From assembly GCA_017654735.1 (NCBI GenBank), contig JADPYG010000001.1:124001-188000 (forward strand): DNA of 64,000 nt, read 5' to 3'. Under the pieces are notes generated by a model. The model was given only the letters and a program-made list of their open reading frames with translations. It ran no database searches and was not told the origin of the DNA. This DNA comes from Vishniacozyma victoriae (taxonomy: Eukaryota > Basidiomycota > Tremellomycetes > Tremellales > Bulleribasidiaceae). The position numbers were made by a program, and so were the translations under genes. Below are positions 10,584-22,355 of this stretch, piece after piece; within the stretch, counting starts at the first letter, position 1, and each line of letters starts with the position of its first letter.

Positions 10584-11095
10584 GGAACGAGGGATATATG
10601 TTGTATGATAAGTCTCTGGAACGGACTCATGTATTGCTGAAACAACCGGATCAGTTGATTGACTGGACTGCGGATTATACACGAGGCTCAACTGTGCCCA
10701 GTGCCTGCTTGCAGACGGGTTACTTAACGGTATACACCTGCTGGTATTGTACGTAACACCCGAACCCAACTCAATCCATTCTCTGCTATCCCCCGATGAT
10801 ACACGCCTTTGCCCAATGTCAGTGACCCTATGTCAATTGGGTTCTTGAACACGATGATGATCTGCGACTCGATTCGATGTTTCTTTCTCACACTCACTAC
10901 CTCGTTGACTATAGGCATATCATATTATATAAACTGGTGCATGTATCATTTCTTCCATCAGCTCAACATCATTTACTACTAAGAGAGGGTGGATACTGAA
11001 AAGAGGAATCAGCCAAGGTGAGTCATCTCGAGTCATCCCTTACAATGGTATGATAAGAAATGGGTTCAATTGCTTCTTCTCGCCGCTAACCCCAG
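10584..11095. other. Intergenic region with a 5' UTR intron
   Basis: Holds the 3' end of the BUD20-like gene and the promoter and leader of the next gene. A clean intron pattern (GTGAGT at 11018 to CCCCAG at 11095) ends directly before the ATG at 11096, so the next gene probably has an untranslated first exon. Minus-strand open frames here are shadows. Confidence 0.45.
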
Positions 11096-11440
11096 ATGTC
11101 ATCCCACGATTCCGGCTTCTACTCGTCGAACGATCAACCAGACCTAGCCCCAGAAGAACAATACCGAGTAGAACAATTAGCAACCAAGGCATACCACATC
11201 CTAGACGATCAATCAGATAAAGTAAGTACGCCACTCCATGCCTTCCACTCCAACTCATGAGAGAAAGGCTGATGATAGCAAATGAGTCTAGCGGACTATA
11301 CGGATGAACTTCGTGGGCTTGAGAATTACGACATCTCCTCGTCGCTTATTGATGCGATTATTGAATACATGTGCGATTGTCAATGGGTTAGTAGATGGAT
11401 GGAGGGAAATGGGGAATGGTGGATCAAGATCGAGGAGTAG
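11096..11440 (+). CDS. Small acidic helical protein, unrecognised
   Basis: Two exons give about 88 residues: MSSHDSGFYSSNDQPDLAPE, EQYRVEQLATKAYHILDDQ, then after the intron (11221-11280) QMSLADYTDELRGLENYDIS, SSLIDAIIEYMCDCQWVSRW and an end MEGNGEWWIKIEE. The composition (acidic, three Trp and one CDC near the end) and a 5' UTR intron upstream suggest a real expressed gene. I do not recognise the family. The frame after 11440 that contains a Gly/Arg/Ser-rich tail belongs to another reading and is not in frame. Confidence 0.6.
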
Positions 11441-12385
11441 CCCGACTTCGACCGAAGGGAGGGGACCTGGAGGAGTAGGGGGAATGCGAAGGAACCAGGG
11501 AGGAATGTATCATGAATGAGGCGTGATGATCTATCTGTATGATGTGAAAATATATGATGTGTAGTGTATGTCCATTAGTCTTGCTGCCGTAAATATGCTT
11601 GGCCCATGGATATAGTGACGCCAGCAACGCCTCCTTGATGCATGTATCCCGTAATGCAATGTATACAGAAACACAAGGAATCCTCACCCCTATATTGACC
11701 CCCTCCGGCAAACCGGCGTAACAACAGAACTAGGAGAAGGGGGTAGTAAGCAATTCGAAACGCGTCCTATCCTTTCCTTTGTCCCTCTTTCTGTTTTTTC
11801 GACACTAGTCATACCTTTGAAACATCACTAGAAGACTACCTTGCGTCAGATCCGGATAGTGGCGACAGCGAGAGGAGAGAGATGCCCGAGGGTCTGATGC
11901 TTGATACATAGGGAGGGAGGGAGAAGATTCTTGACTTATCTGTTTACGCGTTACTAAGTCACCATCACCATCTTACTCTATACATCATCACTACGATCAT
12001 CCTAAGTAGATCATTGGATAAGATACAATTACAATTACAACAGCACAGCTTCGGTCATAACCATCCGTCAAGATCACCCCCGCCATCATACATCATACCT
12101 TTGTCCAGGCCTTGATCAAGAAAGGAGAGGAACATAAACCTTGAAAGGAACGGATCCCATCATTGTCTCGGATTCAGTAGTGTTTTCAAGTTGTAAGTGA
12201 AATCTAGACTTTAAGAAATCTGCCTTTGTCTCATCAGACTGACACGTATCAGTTCACACGCTTTATCTCTATACTGTCAACATACATACAAGAACCAAGA
12301 GTATAGACAGTATACGTCCTTATACAATACTACGACATTGATACAATACTCTAGACCATACTGTCATTCGCCAAGCTACTCCAAG
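11441..12385. other. Long non-coding gap, 3' UTR plus long leader
   Basis: No open frame with protein-like composition. The right half (11980-12385) is rich in CATCA, TACAATTACAAT and TATAC motifs, typical of a promoter and 5' leader; an intron-like GTAAGT ... ATCAG pattern at about 12193-12238 hints at a leader intron for the gene starting at 12386. Confidence 0.4.
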
Positions 12386-13146
12386 ATGACTGCTGTACAA
12401 TCTTCACCTACACCTTTGTTACAGTACGAGAGGGAGGAGATGATATTTGAAGAGGATTATGTGGATGTTGGGGAATTATCTGGTACGTCTCGTCTCCTCA
12501 CTAGCCTACCTACCACCACTCGTATCTTCCTCTTCGATCCTCGCTGCCAGATGATACATCTCCACCTCCTATTCCTGCTCTCCAGCCTATCCCTCCTACC
12601 CCTTCTCTCCCGCCTCCTTCCCCTGCCGAGAAGGACCCAAGCTGACGTCCAGACTCCCCCTCATCAGGCCCATCCCTTTCAAGACCCCATACCCCAAGCT
12701 CTCTCAACCTCTCCCTATCCCTTTCCCCCTCTACATCCAATACCATCGCCAACACCCAGTCCAATTCCAAACCAGAACAACCACTAGCCTTAGCAGCCAA
12801 AGCAGAACGCATCCTAGGTCTAATCCCCGGGACACTAGTCCACGCCCGCGCCGCACTCGAGAATGCAAGAGACGGAATTAGACGTACTGCCGATACCACC
12901 GCTCCATTCGGTACCTACGTTTCCGCAGACTCACAAACTGGTTTGAAAGGGAAAATGAGTAGAGCGAGAAAGGCTATGAGCGTTAGTTTGAGTCATATGC
13001 CTAATGTCGTTGTGGGGCTGGGAGGGAGGGAGGAGATGATATTAAGGGAAAGGAGGAGGAGGGCGGTTGATGGTGTATTGTATTGGCAGAAGGAAGTTGC
13101 TAGGTTGGAAGCTGCTGAGGTTGCTCCTGCCCCGAAGAGGCGTTGA
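12386..13146 (+). CDS. Uncharacterised Ser-rich protein with charged helical end
   Basis: ATG at 12386 gives MTAVQSSPTPLLQYEREEMI and an acidic end of exon 1 at 12482. The donor GTACGT pairs best with the acceptor at 12651 (branch CTGAC just before), joining GELS to DSPSSGPSLSRPHTPSS in frame. The rest is Ser/Leu-rich, then LALAAKAERILGLIPGTLVH, ARAALENARDGIRRTAD, a segment with GLKGKMSRARKAMSVSLSH, and a basic end WQKEVARLEAAEVAPAPKRR. The segment AERILG...ARAALENARD looks like a conserved helical domain but I cannot name it. A nearer acceptor at 12550 would give a proline-rich exon that runs into TGA at 12643. Confidence 0.6.
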
Positions 13147-13592
13147 TACCCATACGTGTCAGAGCTGTGCTCGAGATTATGTATTGTAGATTACTTGTAG
13201 TGTCTGTAACACATCGTGTCTCTATGTCGTGGAACTAATTGATGTATGTACAGCTATAATTGTACATAAACGGCATCTATGTACAAACAAAACCCCTGTT
13301 CCCGGTTCACTTGCCGTTGTTAGGGAATTCGTTAGTTTCTTCTCCTCCGCTTATTGATATGATTCAGCATAGTGGGCAGTTCTTATCTGCTTTCAAGGTC
13401 AGAGTTCCCAGGAGTGGAACCAGTCTTCGATCAGTCTCCTTTCTTTGGATGTCCCTCATTGCACCGAAGCACACTACTTGCAAAGCATATTTACATATGC
13501 ATGTGTCAGACGCACTCTTTCCCTCAATATCCTCCGACCCTTGACGCTCCCGTCCGCCGAGCAAAAGATCCAAGACCGACAAAGAAACCGCT
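13147..13592. other. Convergent 3' region
   Basis: Lies between two convergent stops and should hold both 3' UTRs. A run of short AT-rich repeats (TGTACATA-type) around 13230-13290 is the only feature. Open frames on both strands here are short and without domains. Confidence 0.4.
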
Positions 13593-14301
13593 TCATCCAG
13601 AGCCAGTGGCGGTTTGATATCCGTACGCGATGAGGACGTCGTCATTGGCGATGTTGAAATAACTACTATCGCTAAGGTCGCCAGCATTGTAGTATCCCCG
13701 GCAGACCCAGATATCCTGGCCGCCCAAAAAGTACAGCTGGAATCCGTACCGGTCCTGTTGTGCAGAGTAGTCGGCACAGGACTGGAGTGCTTGATTGCTT
13801 GTCAGGGTACCCGCAAACTTGCTTTCCGTGATAGATTCGCCCGCGGTAGCTTACCCATTAGTAAAGGCTCTGGCAATACATAAGGAGCTTGGTAGATTGC
13901 AAGAACGCAGATGACTCACTGGGATTGTTGTCGTTCTCAGTGAAGCCCGATCCTTGGTAGAATTTGTTCAGTTCGAGGGTACCGCTATACCCACCACCGA
14001 AGCTTCCAAAAATGGTGGTCGGGACTGGCGCCACGGAAGCGAGCGCTCGTCCGCGGAATCGTCGCTTGGGTCGCATTTTGCGGGGATTGTACTGCCTCGA
14101 AACGACGATGGTCTTTGTGTCTAACGGCGGCGCGGGCGTGGACGAGAGCGCAGGAAGTACCAATCCCCTGTTGGCAGCGATACGGGCGAAATGATGCTGG
14201 CGTCGCGATAGCGCGTCCACGTCAGGGACAAGAGTCGCCGAGCCTGGGGCAATCGCGAGTAGAGCGGAGATGAGACATAGGAGCCAGAGAATGGCGACCA
14301 T
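13593..14301 (-). CDS. Secreted two-cysteine protein of unknown function
   Basis: Start ATG at 14301 gives a clear signal peptide, MVAILWLLCLISALLAIAPG, then SATLVPDVDALSRRQ with a dibasic RR site suited to Kex2 processing. A basic segment (PRKMRPKRRFRGRALAS) follows, then a Gly/Ser-rich stretch, then an intron (13858-13925 or so) and the second exon AGESITESKFAGTLTSNQAL, QSCADYSAQQDRYGFQLYFL, GGQDIWVCRGYYNAGDLSD, ending QTATGSG. The QSC ... WVC pair with conserved aromatic residues resembles the small cysteine-containing carbohydrate or surface domains common in basidiomycete secreted proteins, but it is not a WSC domain as I know it. An extracellular or wall role is inferred from the signal peptide only. 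Confidence 0.65.
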
Positions 14302-15421
14302 GGTGATGTGTTTCAGGCGACGATAAGTGGGATGTAATGGGTTGAGATCGAGTAATGGTACTTGAACAATCAAGCGAAAGAGTGTTGGAGCGATGCGCGG
14401 GGCAAGACTGTTGGCAGAGATGAGGAAAAAAAGATTGGGAGCAGAGGTAAGATCGAGAGTATTGAGTATGGTGAGGAGAAAAGGAAAAAGACGATCGGGA
14501 AGGCTCGTGTTTATACGTCTTGTGTCGCATCTCTTATCGCCCCATAATGTTTTATCTTTCTCTTTGTTGATATGACATTGGAAGTCAATTTAAAATCGCG
14601 CTTCAGCTGGGGTCATCTCGAGATTGCCTCCTAACGAGCTTTCCCATTGTACACCGTGACGGACGCGAGCAAGGCGATTTCACTTCTTGTGATTGACTGA
14701 GCCTGACCTACCGGATTGTATCTAGAAGTGCTCCACAATTAACAGGCTAAACCTTGTCTAAGCTTGATCGCGAGGTTTGAAGATCGCCGTGTGTACCTGA
14801 ACCAAAGATACTCCCAAAGAATAAAGTCATTGGATCAACAGTATGTATTCCCTAATTGTGCTTGTTGCAGCTACATCAGGGACGAGGGCGACGTTCCTGG
14901 TCTGGAACCCAACAGCCAGACTATATTTAATCGTGCGTCTGACTCACGTTCAACAGGGACAACTGGTGAAGCGTAAGGTACGTTTCGGCACAAACATGAT
15001 ATCATCTAAGGCTACGAGACTCCCGTTGGAAAGGCCTGGACCACATGAGGGGCCCGCGTCTTGAGATCGGAGCGCTTGTCCCACGCTCTGGCTGTCCGGT
15101 AGTATCATCCCTTCCTGTGCCTGAGCTCGGTCAATGTGTTTCATTTTGCAATATGTGGTATATAAGGAGTAATAAACTTTGAGAGATGTGAAAAGCTGAT
15201 CACGCTGCCATGACGCGGAACACTGGTCTACTGGGGTGCTCAGATCAGGGTCGAGGGGAGCGACAACTGCTTTCAGTCACGCAGCCGCCAACAGTTGCAG
15301 CTACAGTCAAATTTGCCTCGGCCAACTCTGTTCTCCGTTGGTATGACTTCATTATCGGTACTATTACAATCCGCACTTGGCGTGAATTCGCATATGGCAC
15401 AGAACCATTATGTCCTACAGC
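14302..15421. other. Intergenic region, about 1.1 kb
   Basis: Contains the promoter of the secreted-protein gene and the 3' region of TRK1. Open frames on both strands (for example 14764-15064 and 14950-15144) are short, have no domain and no good splice context. A non-coding RNA could be present but nothing in the sequence shows it. Confidence 0.4.
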
Positions 15422-18400
15422 CTATTCCTGCTTCGGTTCTTGAGTGCTCTCGGAGGCCTTCTTCCTATCTATCCTGGCCATCTCCTGGGGCAGGAGGATC
15501 GCACTATCGTCAGCTCTCCCTGACAGGATGGTGGGACATACCGATCGATAGCTACTGGTAGACCTCTATGTCGACCTCGGAGCATCACTCCAATCATCTA
15601 TCATTAGCGCAGTCCGAACGGACGGCCATCCATGATATCGGGGTGACAGAGACACCGAGATAATAGACGAGAATGAAGGGAGAGGGACAGATATATCCCG
15701 AACCGAAGTCAAGTGAAGACGGCAGAACGAAATGACGAGAAGACTCACAACAAGTTTACTAGCAGTCCCAAACTCTCCACAAAAAGACCAATTGTTATTA
15801 GGCGTACCCAAACTCAATCCAATGGTAGAATAAGCACTGGTACATTCAAAAATGATTCTGAAAATCGTGAACCATTCGGATTTTTCTGGATCCATGATTT
15901 TCCCACGTTCAAAGATTGTGATTGCGAAAATCGCTAGACAGAGTGGCCAGATATCGAACGCGAGTTGACGGCGCATGTGCCATGCTAGGTATTTACTGGT
16001 CGTCAGCCGCTGGGATAATGACGTTTTGATTCGGTCGGTAGATGCCCATGGATTGTGAGTGGAAGACTGACCTGAAGACCTCTGACTTGTCACCTGACAA
16101 TGTAGGTTCCTCGTCGACTGAAGTTTCATGGCTCTCATATACTCCGAGGGATCGTTCCTCGTAGACGTTGGTAGATCGGATAGACATTGCGATAGCTACT
16201 TGTCAGATCTCCTCCTTCGATCAAAACAAAAAGGGGCATACGATAGATGGCCACATACATCAAGATCTAGCATCAGCAAAGGCATACTACAGTAGTGAAA
16301 TCACCGTGAAGACATACGACATAGAGGAATCTCATCATCAGCCACGTTCCAAGTCATCGCGTAGAGTATGATACGTACAAGAGTGCAGGAGCGAAATTAG
16401 CTACGGGCAAGACATTGAATCCCGAAGCCCTTACGCTCAAACTCTGGAATACTGCGTCGGAAAAGAGCATCCAACCATTGGATTTGATTATGGGCAGGCC
16501 GATCTGCAGAAGGAAGAAGCACGTAACTTCTATTGTCCTATTCGTTAGGTTGTATCTGAGTGGTACTTGAAGATGAGGAGATGTTTTCGTGCAACATGGC
16601 AAAAGACGATGCCAAGTTGACACTGATTTAATGTTCACAAGAAGGGGAGGGGACTTACATGAAGACCGCTAGTAGAAATACGAGGAACCAAGTCTGGTGA
16701 CTCGGAAATAGGTACAGAAAACATCTGAGGATCAGCTTGTCTGTAAATTCAATCTCAAATGGAACACATCAGGATAAATCAAGAAGGATCAGTGACAAAA
16801 GGAGGGCAGAAGGGATCAATCACTTACCGTCTAGGATGATCCAGCAAAAAGTGCAAAGTCTCATTAGTCTGCCCCTTTCTCCACCATTTCGTCCCGAGCC
16901 AGACACAAAATCGGAACATAATTGGTAAAGCGTGATTTCCAGCCAACAATGTTACGTTAAGGACGTAGATCAAGACGAATGATCCGTTCAAGGGGATCAT
17001 GCTTTGATCTGTTAAACTATCATCAATCTCCACATACTACTCCATAGAATGGGGAAGGAAGCGAGTGGTCAAGAGTTGGAATTCGTCAAGGACTTACGTG
17101 AGACCAGTTCCAGTATACGCAGACACTACCGAGAAGAGGGAAAACCAAGTTTTATTGATTGTTCCAGCTTGGACCCCTAAGTTTGATTGAAAGACTGGAT
17201 CCCATGACGGTACTTTTGCGAAGTAGATGGCGAGGATCGCGAATGGGATTGCTTGGAACAGTAATATATACTGTTTCGTCAGTCTTTCTCATCCCTCTAC
17301 ACCATCTCGCGTCTTTCCCGACTGGCTCACTCCGCTCGCAAATGGACTCACGGCAGCAACAGCATAACTCAACAGCCTCAAAGCCCTATATTCCACCCCT
17401 CCAATCTGTTCCAACTCCTCATCATCCAGTTCTTCCGTAAAGAACCTCGAATTCCGCCCAACAACTAAGCTAGCAAGTGTATCAGGCATCCACCTGGCGG
17501 CACCAGTCATCATCCCATCCCACATTCCTTCACTATCAGCGCTCGGTTTCGTGGTGTAACTATCATTTGCATTCGCATTTGTGAGAATCGTCATTTTTCT
17601 CGATAATTCCGGACGAGAGAAATGTCGTGTAATAGTTGATTTCGTTCGATTTGAGAGTAGGTGTGGGAGGAGGTGGGTTGGATTGAATCCGCCTAGACCT
17701 GTATGTTTGTTTCGTTCTGGTTTGGGGATTGGGGATGGGAGGGTTTGGTATTGTACCAGGGGAACGTGGGATTGTGTCTTGTGAGATGGACCAGATATTG
17801 ACATTCCTCTTGTTTGGGATCGGATCCGTTGACGAGCTTGATATTGTGCTGTCGGCGGGTCGATCATGATAGTCTTTGTATGTAATAATCCCGTCGATGG
17901 AGTCGTTTCGTCCCTCTCGTTCTTTCCTGAGTCAACGGAACCATCGGCGGTCGGGCCTTCTAATTCATCTTCGACATCTCCGAGAGTAACAGGGCGTGTG
18001 ATCTCTATCGAAGGTCGGAAAGAGACTTTTGATCGAGTTTGGAGCCTGGTCATCGACACTGGTGATTCTTGGATGCGAGACGGGATCGCTGAGTCTTCAC
18101 TATCTTCGATAACCCTCTCTTTTCCCTTTTCACCATTCTCATCGGAATGATTCCTGATACCATTCTCTTCATCCGGTATAAATCCCCCCATAGCCCTCGC
18201 ATTCGTCGGACCAGAGATCAATCCCCTCCTACTCTTTCTAATGAATTTAGGAATCTTAGGCGATGCCGGATTCCAAGTGAATGCTCTATCGAATACGGGT
18301 TGCCGGTCTACTTGAATGGTGTTTGTTCGACGAAAGTGATCGTTGGTGAGGAGTTGTGAGCAGTGGGTTTTGAAATATCGTTTTCGGACGAGGACCATGA

Positions 18401-18807
18401 TGAGGGATATTACCGAGTAATCACCACATAGGAATAGGATGAATAGGATGACTTGTTGTGATGGGTGGACGGCTGATACACTATAGGCCATTAGCCCCTC
18501 TCCCTCTCTGTAATCAATTGTGGGAACCTACTTGACGGTAGTCATCCCACTCACACTATCGTCAGTATCCGCGCAAGTCCAAAATGACCACTCACGTCAT
18601 AGATGAGAAGCAGAGAAACAGCGCATCGATATATTCAACCTTCTGGACTCCGACCGCATTATCCCTAGCGTTCACGCTCGCATGACCATTGGCAGCGTAA
18701 AAGAACGCGGAGAATAAGATTGGGAGAAAGGTAAATACAAGTAGGTGGATTCGAAAGAAGTTGAAGTGGTCCCAAGAATACTTCAGGACCGTCTTTAATT
18801 TGATCAT
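15422..18807 (-). CDS. TRK1: TRK-type high-affinity potassium transporter
   Basis: Plasma-membrane K+ transporter of the fungal Trk/HKT superfamily. ATG at 18807 gives MIKLKTVLKYSWDHFNFFRI, a membrane segment and YIDALFLCFSSMT; splicing at the acceptor GACGATAG yields the first pore loop MTVSGMTTVNVSAVHPSQQ. A hydrophilic loop of about 300 residues (about 17440-18350, Ser/Thr/Arg-rich) follows, as in yeast Trk1. The remaining membrane segments are spread over many short exons at 15750-17300, ending LAIFAITIFERGKIMDPEKS, FTIFRIIFECTSAYSTIG and LSLGTPNNNWSFCGEFGTAS-KLVV. The last two exons (15595-15537 and 15498-15422 approx.) are reached by a 151-nt intron and give MIGVMLRGRHRGLPVAIDR and AILLPQEMARIDRKKASEST, the expected conserved C-terminus. 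The frame that runs on to a stop at 15566 is intron read-through. Confidence 0.9.
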
Positions 18808-19177
18808 GTTTGTCGTAGTATAGCTGTTATTGAAGTAGTATACACAAGTTCGAATGCTTGGTCGAGCAATTACTTGAAGTCGAGGTGTGAATGCATACTG
18901 CTATTTTCGACCACTCTACTCGTGTTTTGCGTTAAAAGCAGTCGGCAGTACAGGGTCGAAAGGATGTGTACAACAGTTTCACAGCTGTGTCAAACAAAGG
19001 AGGGTCTTTTGAGGGGTTCGTTTAATCGCCATAAGCCTGGCCTTATCTGGGCGTGGGAATCGCCCTTTTCTTATACTATTATACAAAGAGGCCGAATACA
19101 ACGTAAAAGATATCAACCGGATGAAAGAGGGTGGTAATGCCGATCAGGCACGGTTAATTACTCGTAATATGTACATG
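18808..19177. other. TRK1 promoter region
   Basis: About 370 bases between the TRK1 start and the stop of the next minus-strand gene; should hold the TRK1 promoter. I see no gene or repeat in it. Confidence 0.4.
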
Positions 19178-20605
19178 CTAAAAGGCGTCTTCGTCGTAGA
19201 CATCTTCCCTGTTTCCCTCGTTGAAACGCGCATCTAATACACGCCATATACGTTCACACTACTATCAGCACGGTCTATAGCACGCCTCTTCGAAGTGAAA
19301 TTCGGAGTGAGAAGACGTACCATGCCCTGGAACCCCGTTTCTATGACGATCTCACCAATGATATCGTACAACTGGTCGTCTGTCATACTATAAACCCCAG
19401 CGTCGATATATCGGTTCGGTCTAGCCTTATCGTCAGTATGATAAAGAGTATAGTGACGAGACTGACATCTCTATCCTCACCAACGCCCTGACGCATATTC
19501 GAACTCCAAGGCATCCCCTCATAAGGATCCAAAGCAGGATGAGCAGCCAACCCAGGCGAATACCTAATCTCATCATCATCCATACTTAACAAATCGCCAT
19601 CCACCGCCGTGGATGACTGCCTTTGAGGTACGTCCTCTGACGTCTCGTCCGACTCTAAATTTGGGGACGATTTCTGGATTTGGGCGTTTGAGGGTTTATC
19701 GCAACTTGAAGAGGATGAGCCTTTTGGAGCTGAATATTGGGTTTCTAGGAATTGAGTTTCGACTGGTTGAGAGTCTTCGGCTGGAGGTGGGCTCGGTTCT
19801 CGGATGGGCTCGGCTGGGGTTTGGGGGATGGGAAGAGGAGGAGGTGCGGTTTGAGTTTGGGTTGGGACTGGGGGTGAAGTTCGGGGAACGGGCATTGTGG
19901 GGGGTATGATCACTCCTCCGGTGGATGATATTGGGGTAGGTAGACCTGCGTAGCCTTGGATCGGTGGATACGTAGGATAGGGATGTTGGAGAGGAGCTTG
20001 AGAGGGATGATAGGTATGTCCTGAAGGTGGGATATCCGATTGCCCATAATCATACGTCGGCGGAACCGGGTAATGAGGCGGAGGTGGTGCCCTCCTAACT
20101 TGACCCTGTATTTGTGATTGAGATTGGGGTCGAGGTCTCTTCACACCAGCATTATTGACAGGGATGGTAGCTCCGATATTGAAATACGGTTTCATGGCGT
20201 TTGTTGCTGCTTGAGCTATTTGATCATTGGGAAAGTTGACTTGAAAAACTTGTTCTTCCTTCTCCGTTAGCATCACAATAACGTAAAGCCTTACGGTGAG
20301 GGTATGAGGACACCTGATCATTGCCTTGCAGCCTTTAATTACCATTGATGCTCGAGAATCGCTATTTTGACCAAGAGGTAGTGGTCTTGAGACCTGCAAA
20401 TCAGGACTGGAACAAGAGAGAGAAAAGAAGGGGAAGGAAGGGAAACAACATACCAATACTTCCATATCTTGTACAATCTCCAATAACGCCTGTTTCGATA
20501 AAACTGTGATTCGACAAAAGAGCTTATTAGAGTTACTACGTCCATCAGCTGTGAGTAAAGATCAGAATCAGCGGGACTGGGACCGGGACTGACTGTTTTC
20601 TCCAT
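19178..20605 (-). CDS. Proline-rich protein with conserved-looking ends, unrecognised
   Basis: Multi-exon. The best splice path from ATG at 20605 reads MEKTVSPADGRSNSNKLFCR, ITVLSKQALLEIVQDMEVL, VSRPLPLGQNSDSRASM, then EEQVFQVNFPNDQIAQAATN, AMKPYFNIGATIPVNNAG. A middle of about 220 residues is rich in Pro, Gln, Ser and Thr (YPTYPPIQGYAGLPTPI and similar). The end, after two more introns, is ARPNRYIDAGVYSMTDDQLY, DIIGEIVIETGFQGM, CERIWRVLDARFNEGNREDV, YDEDAF. Folded ends around a disordered middle suggest an adaptor or transcription-related protein. I do not recognise the family. The first intron uses a weak donor (GTCCCA), chosen because only it opens the downstream frame. Confidence 0.55.
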
Positions 20606-20931
20606 GGTATATCCGGAATTCTAGTTTGATACGGTACCGGTCCCAATGAGATTGAGCAACCTGTCAGTGGGACTTGTTTTCAGTATGTATCAGTTGAGTG
20701 CTTCTTACACTGCATCATTTACTTCTTCTGGAGGTGTATAGCAATGATGATAATAATGAAAGTGATAATGAGAGAAGAGAAAGAGAAAGAGAAAGAGGTC
20801 CGAGCTGGAAACAAATCAATCACCTAGTACTAGTATAAAGGGGGGGATCAAATAGACAGCGCGTAAACGCTTGGACTTAGACGTTCATGACGACCGGATT
20901 GATCGCGTCGAGATACTACACTATACTTGGA
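20606..20931. promoter_or_regulatory. Divergent promoter with purine-rich tract
   Basis: 326 bp between the divergent proline-rich gene and dynamitin. It holds a purine-only run at about 20766-20800 built from GAGAAA units and GATAATGA repeats just before it; such GA tracts often act as nucleosome-depleting promoter elements in fungi. Confidence 0.4.
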
Positions 20932-22319
20932 ATGATGAGTAGCAAGTACCATGGTCTACCTGACATTGTAAGCTACCTTCACCTGTGTCAAGAACTTGAG
21001 AATGCTGACGAGTAGGATACCGCACCTGATATATTTGAAACGATAGATGAGCCTGAAGCACTGTTAATTCCAGTCAGTCAGCTTGCTCGTCCTGGTCACA
21101 GAAGCTGACAATCAGAGCGAAGCACCAGTAGACGAGAACAAGAAAGTTGTAGAAGGCCTGGATGTAAACGGCCTACCAGACCTTAGTAAAGCTCAGCAGA
21201 AGTTCTCTCGACGGCCAAGTGAGCTGAATCCTCTCACTTCGAAGTCCAAGCTGACATGCAGAACAATCGTACCGCCTCCCTCCCATACGTACACACACCC
21301 TCTCATCCGATTCTGAAACAGAAGATGAACGTCGATTAGAATCAACAGCAGCAAAGTTGAGGAGATTAAAAGCGGAATTAGCACAAGTCGAACAGGAGAT
21401 CGCCAATTCGCCTGCGGCTGGTCCTTCCAACCCTCCAAAGCGTGCTACGACCAGGAAATCGGTGCTGCCCCCTCGACCTGCGTATGATCTAGCTGGAGAG
21501 CTTAGTGGGCTGAAAGAGAGATTGGGAGCTATTGAGGGACAAGGTGCGAGGGAGACTGTTAAGGAGGAAGAGGATGAATGGTCTGAGCGGTTGGAGCGAT
21601 TGAAGCTCGGAGAGTCGTCGACTGCGGGGGACACCGGTGAACATATGGATGCTGGTGATCAAGCAACGACAATTGGAGCCACATATCTCATTACCGACCT
21701 CGATAAGCGTCTAGCAAGGCTAGAAGCAGCTTTAGGTTCAGACGAATCAAATGTAAGTTGCTTGTTGCTCCTGCTTCAGGACGGAACTGACATACAGACT
21801 CCCCTCCTACCTTCCCTAGCGAAGACCGACCACCTCCTCTCCCTCCTCACTCAACCAAGACACCTAGACGCAATCTCTCGCCGCGTAAAACTCCTCCTAG
21901 TAGATCTAGACAGGGCAGCTTCCGCCCGTCGTACCCTTCCTGGCCAAACACCAAATCTCTCATCGTCACCGGAGAAACAACCTTGTTCCATCTCCCTCTC
22001 CGCTTTGGAATATAATCAACTCCAAACCTTATTCAATATATTACCCCGTATCGACCCGCTTTTACCAATCCTCGATCCTCTTTTGACGAGATTGAAAAGT
22101 CTGCAGACCCTACACGCGGAATCGGGGGAAGTAGCGGAGGGGTTGGAGAAATTACAGAGTACACAGAAAGGGCATGATAAAGAGGGAAAAGAATTGAGGG
22201 GGGTGGTCGATAATGTCCAAAAAGGAATAGCGGAGGCTGTAGGTGGGATCGAAAAGAATTGGAAGAGCTTAGAAACGAGATTAGAAGCGCTGGACAAGAG
22301 GATCAAGGATCTTGCCTAG
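20932..22319 (+). CDS. DCTN2: Dynamitin, dynactin p50 subunit
   Basis: Structural subunit of dynactin, the cofactor that links cytoplasmic dynein to cargo; p50 forms the shoulder with p150 and p24. The start exon MMSSKYHGLPDI joins to DTAPDIFETIDEPEALLIP, the N-terminal signature of dynamitin. Then SEAPVDENKKVVEGLDVNGL, a middle with SSDSETEDERRLESTAAKLR, RRLKAELAQVEQEIANS, and coiled-coil helices through to the end (LETRLEALDKRIKDLA). Four or five exons; length about 400 residues is normal. Two in-frame ATGs stand at the start (20932, 20935). It is convergent with NDUFAF7, with 36 bp between stops. Confidence 0.9.
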
Positions 22320-22355
22320 TTGGCAATTTACGTATATGACGATAATGCATTACTG

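Noticed and set aside
12551..12645. In-frame stop making the gene at 12386 a pseudogene
   Set aside because: The stop lies inside the preferred intron (12483-12651); with that acceptor the frame is intact.
15566..16138. TRK1 ending at 15566 after an odd insertion
   Set aside because: The extra residues are read-through of a 151-nt intron. Splicing to the acceptor before 15597 gives the conserved C-terminus, so no odd insertion exists.
17581..18359. Plus-strand open frames inside the TRK1 loop
   Set aside because: Antisense of the hydrophilic loop; composition is the mirror of it.
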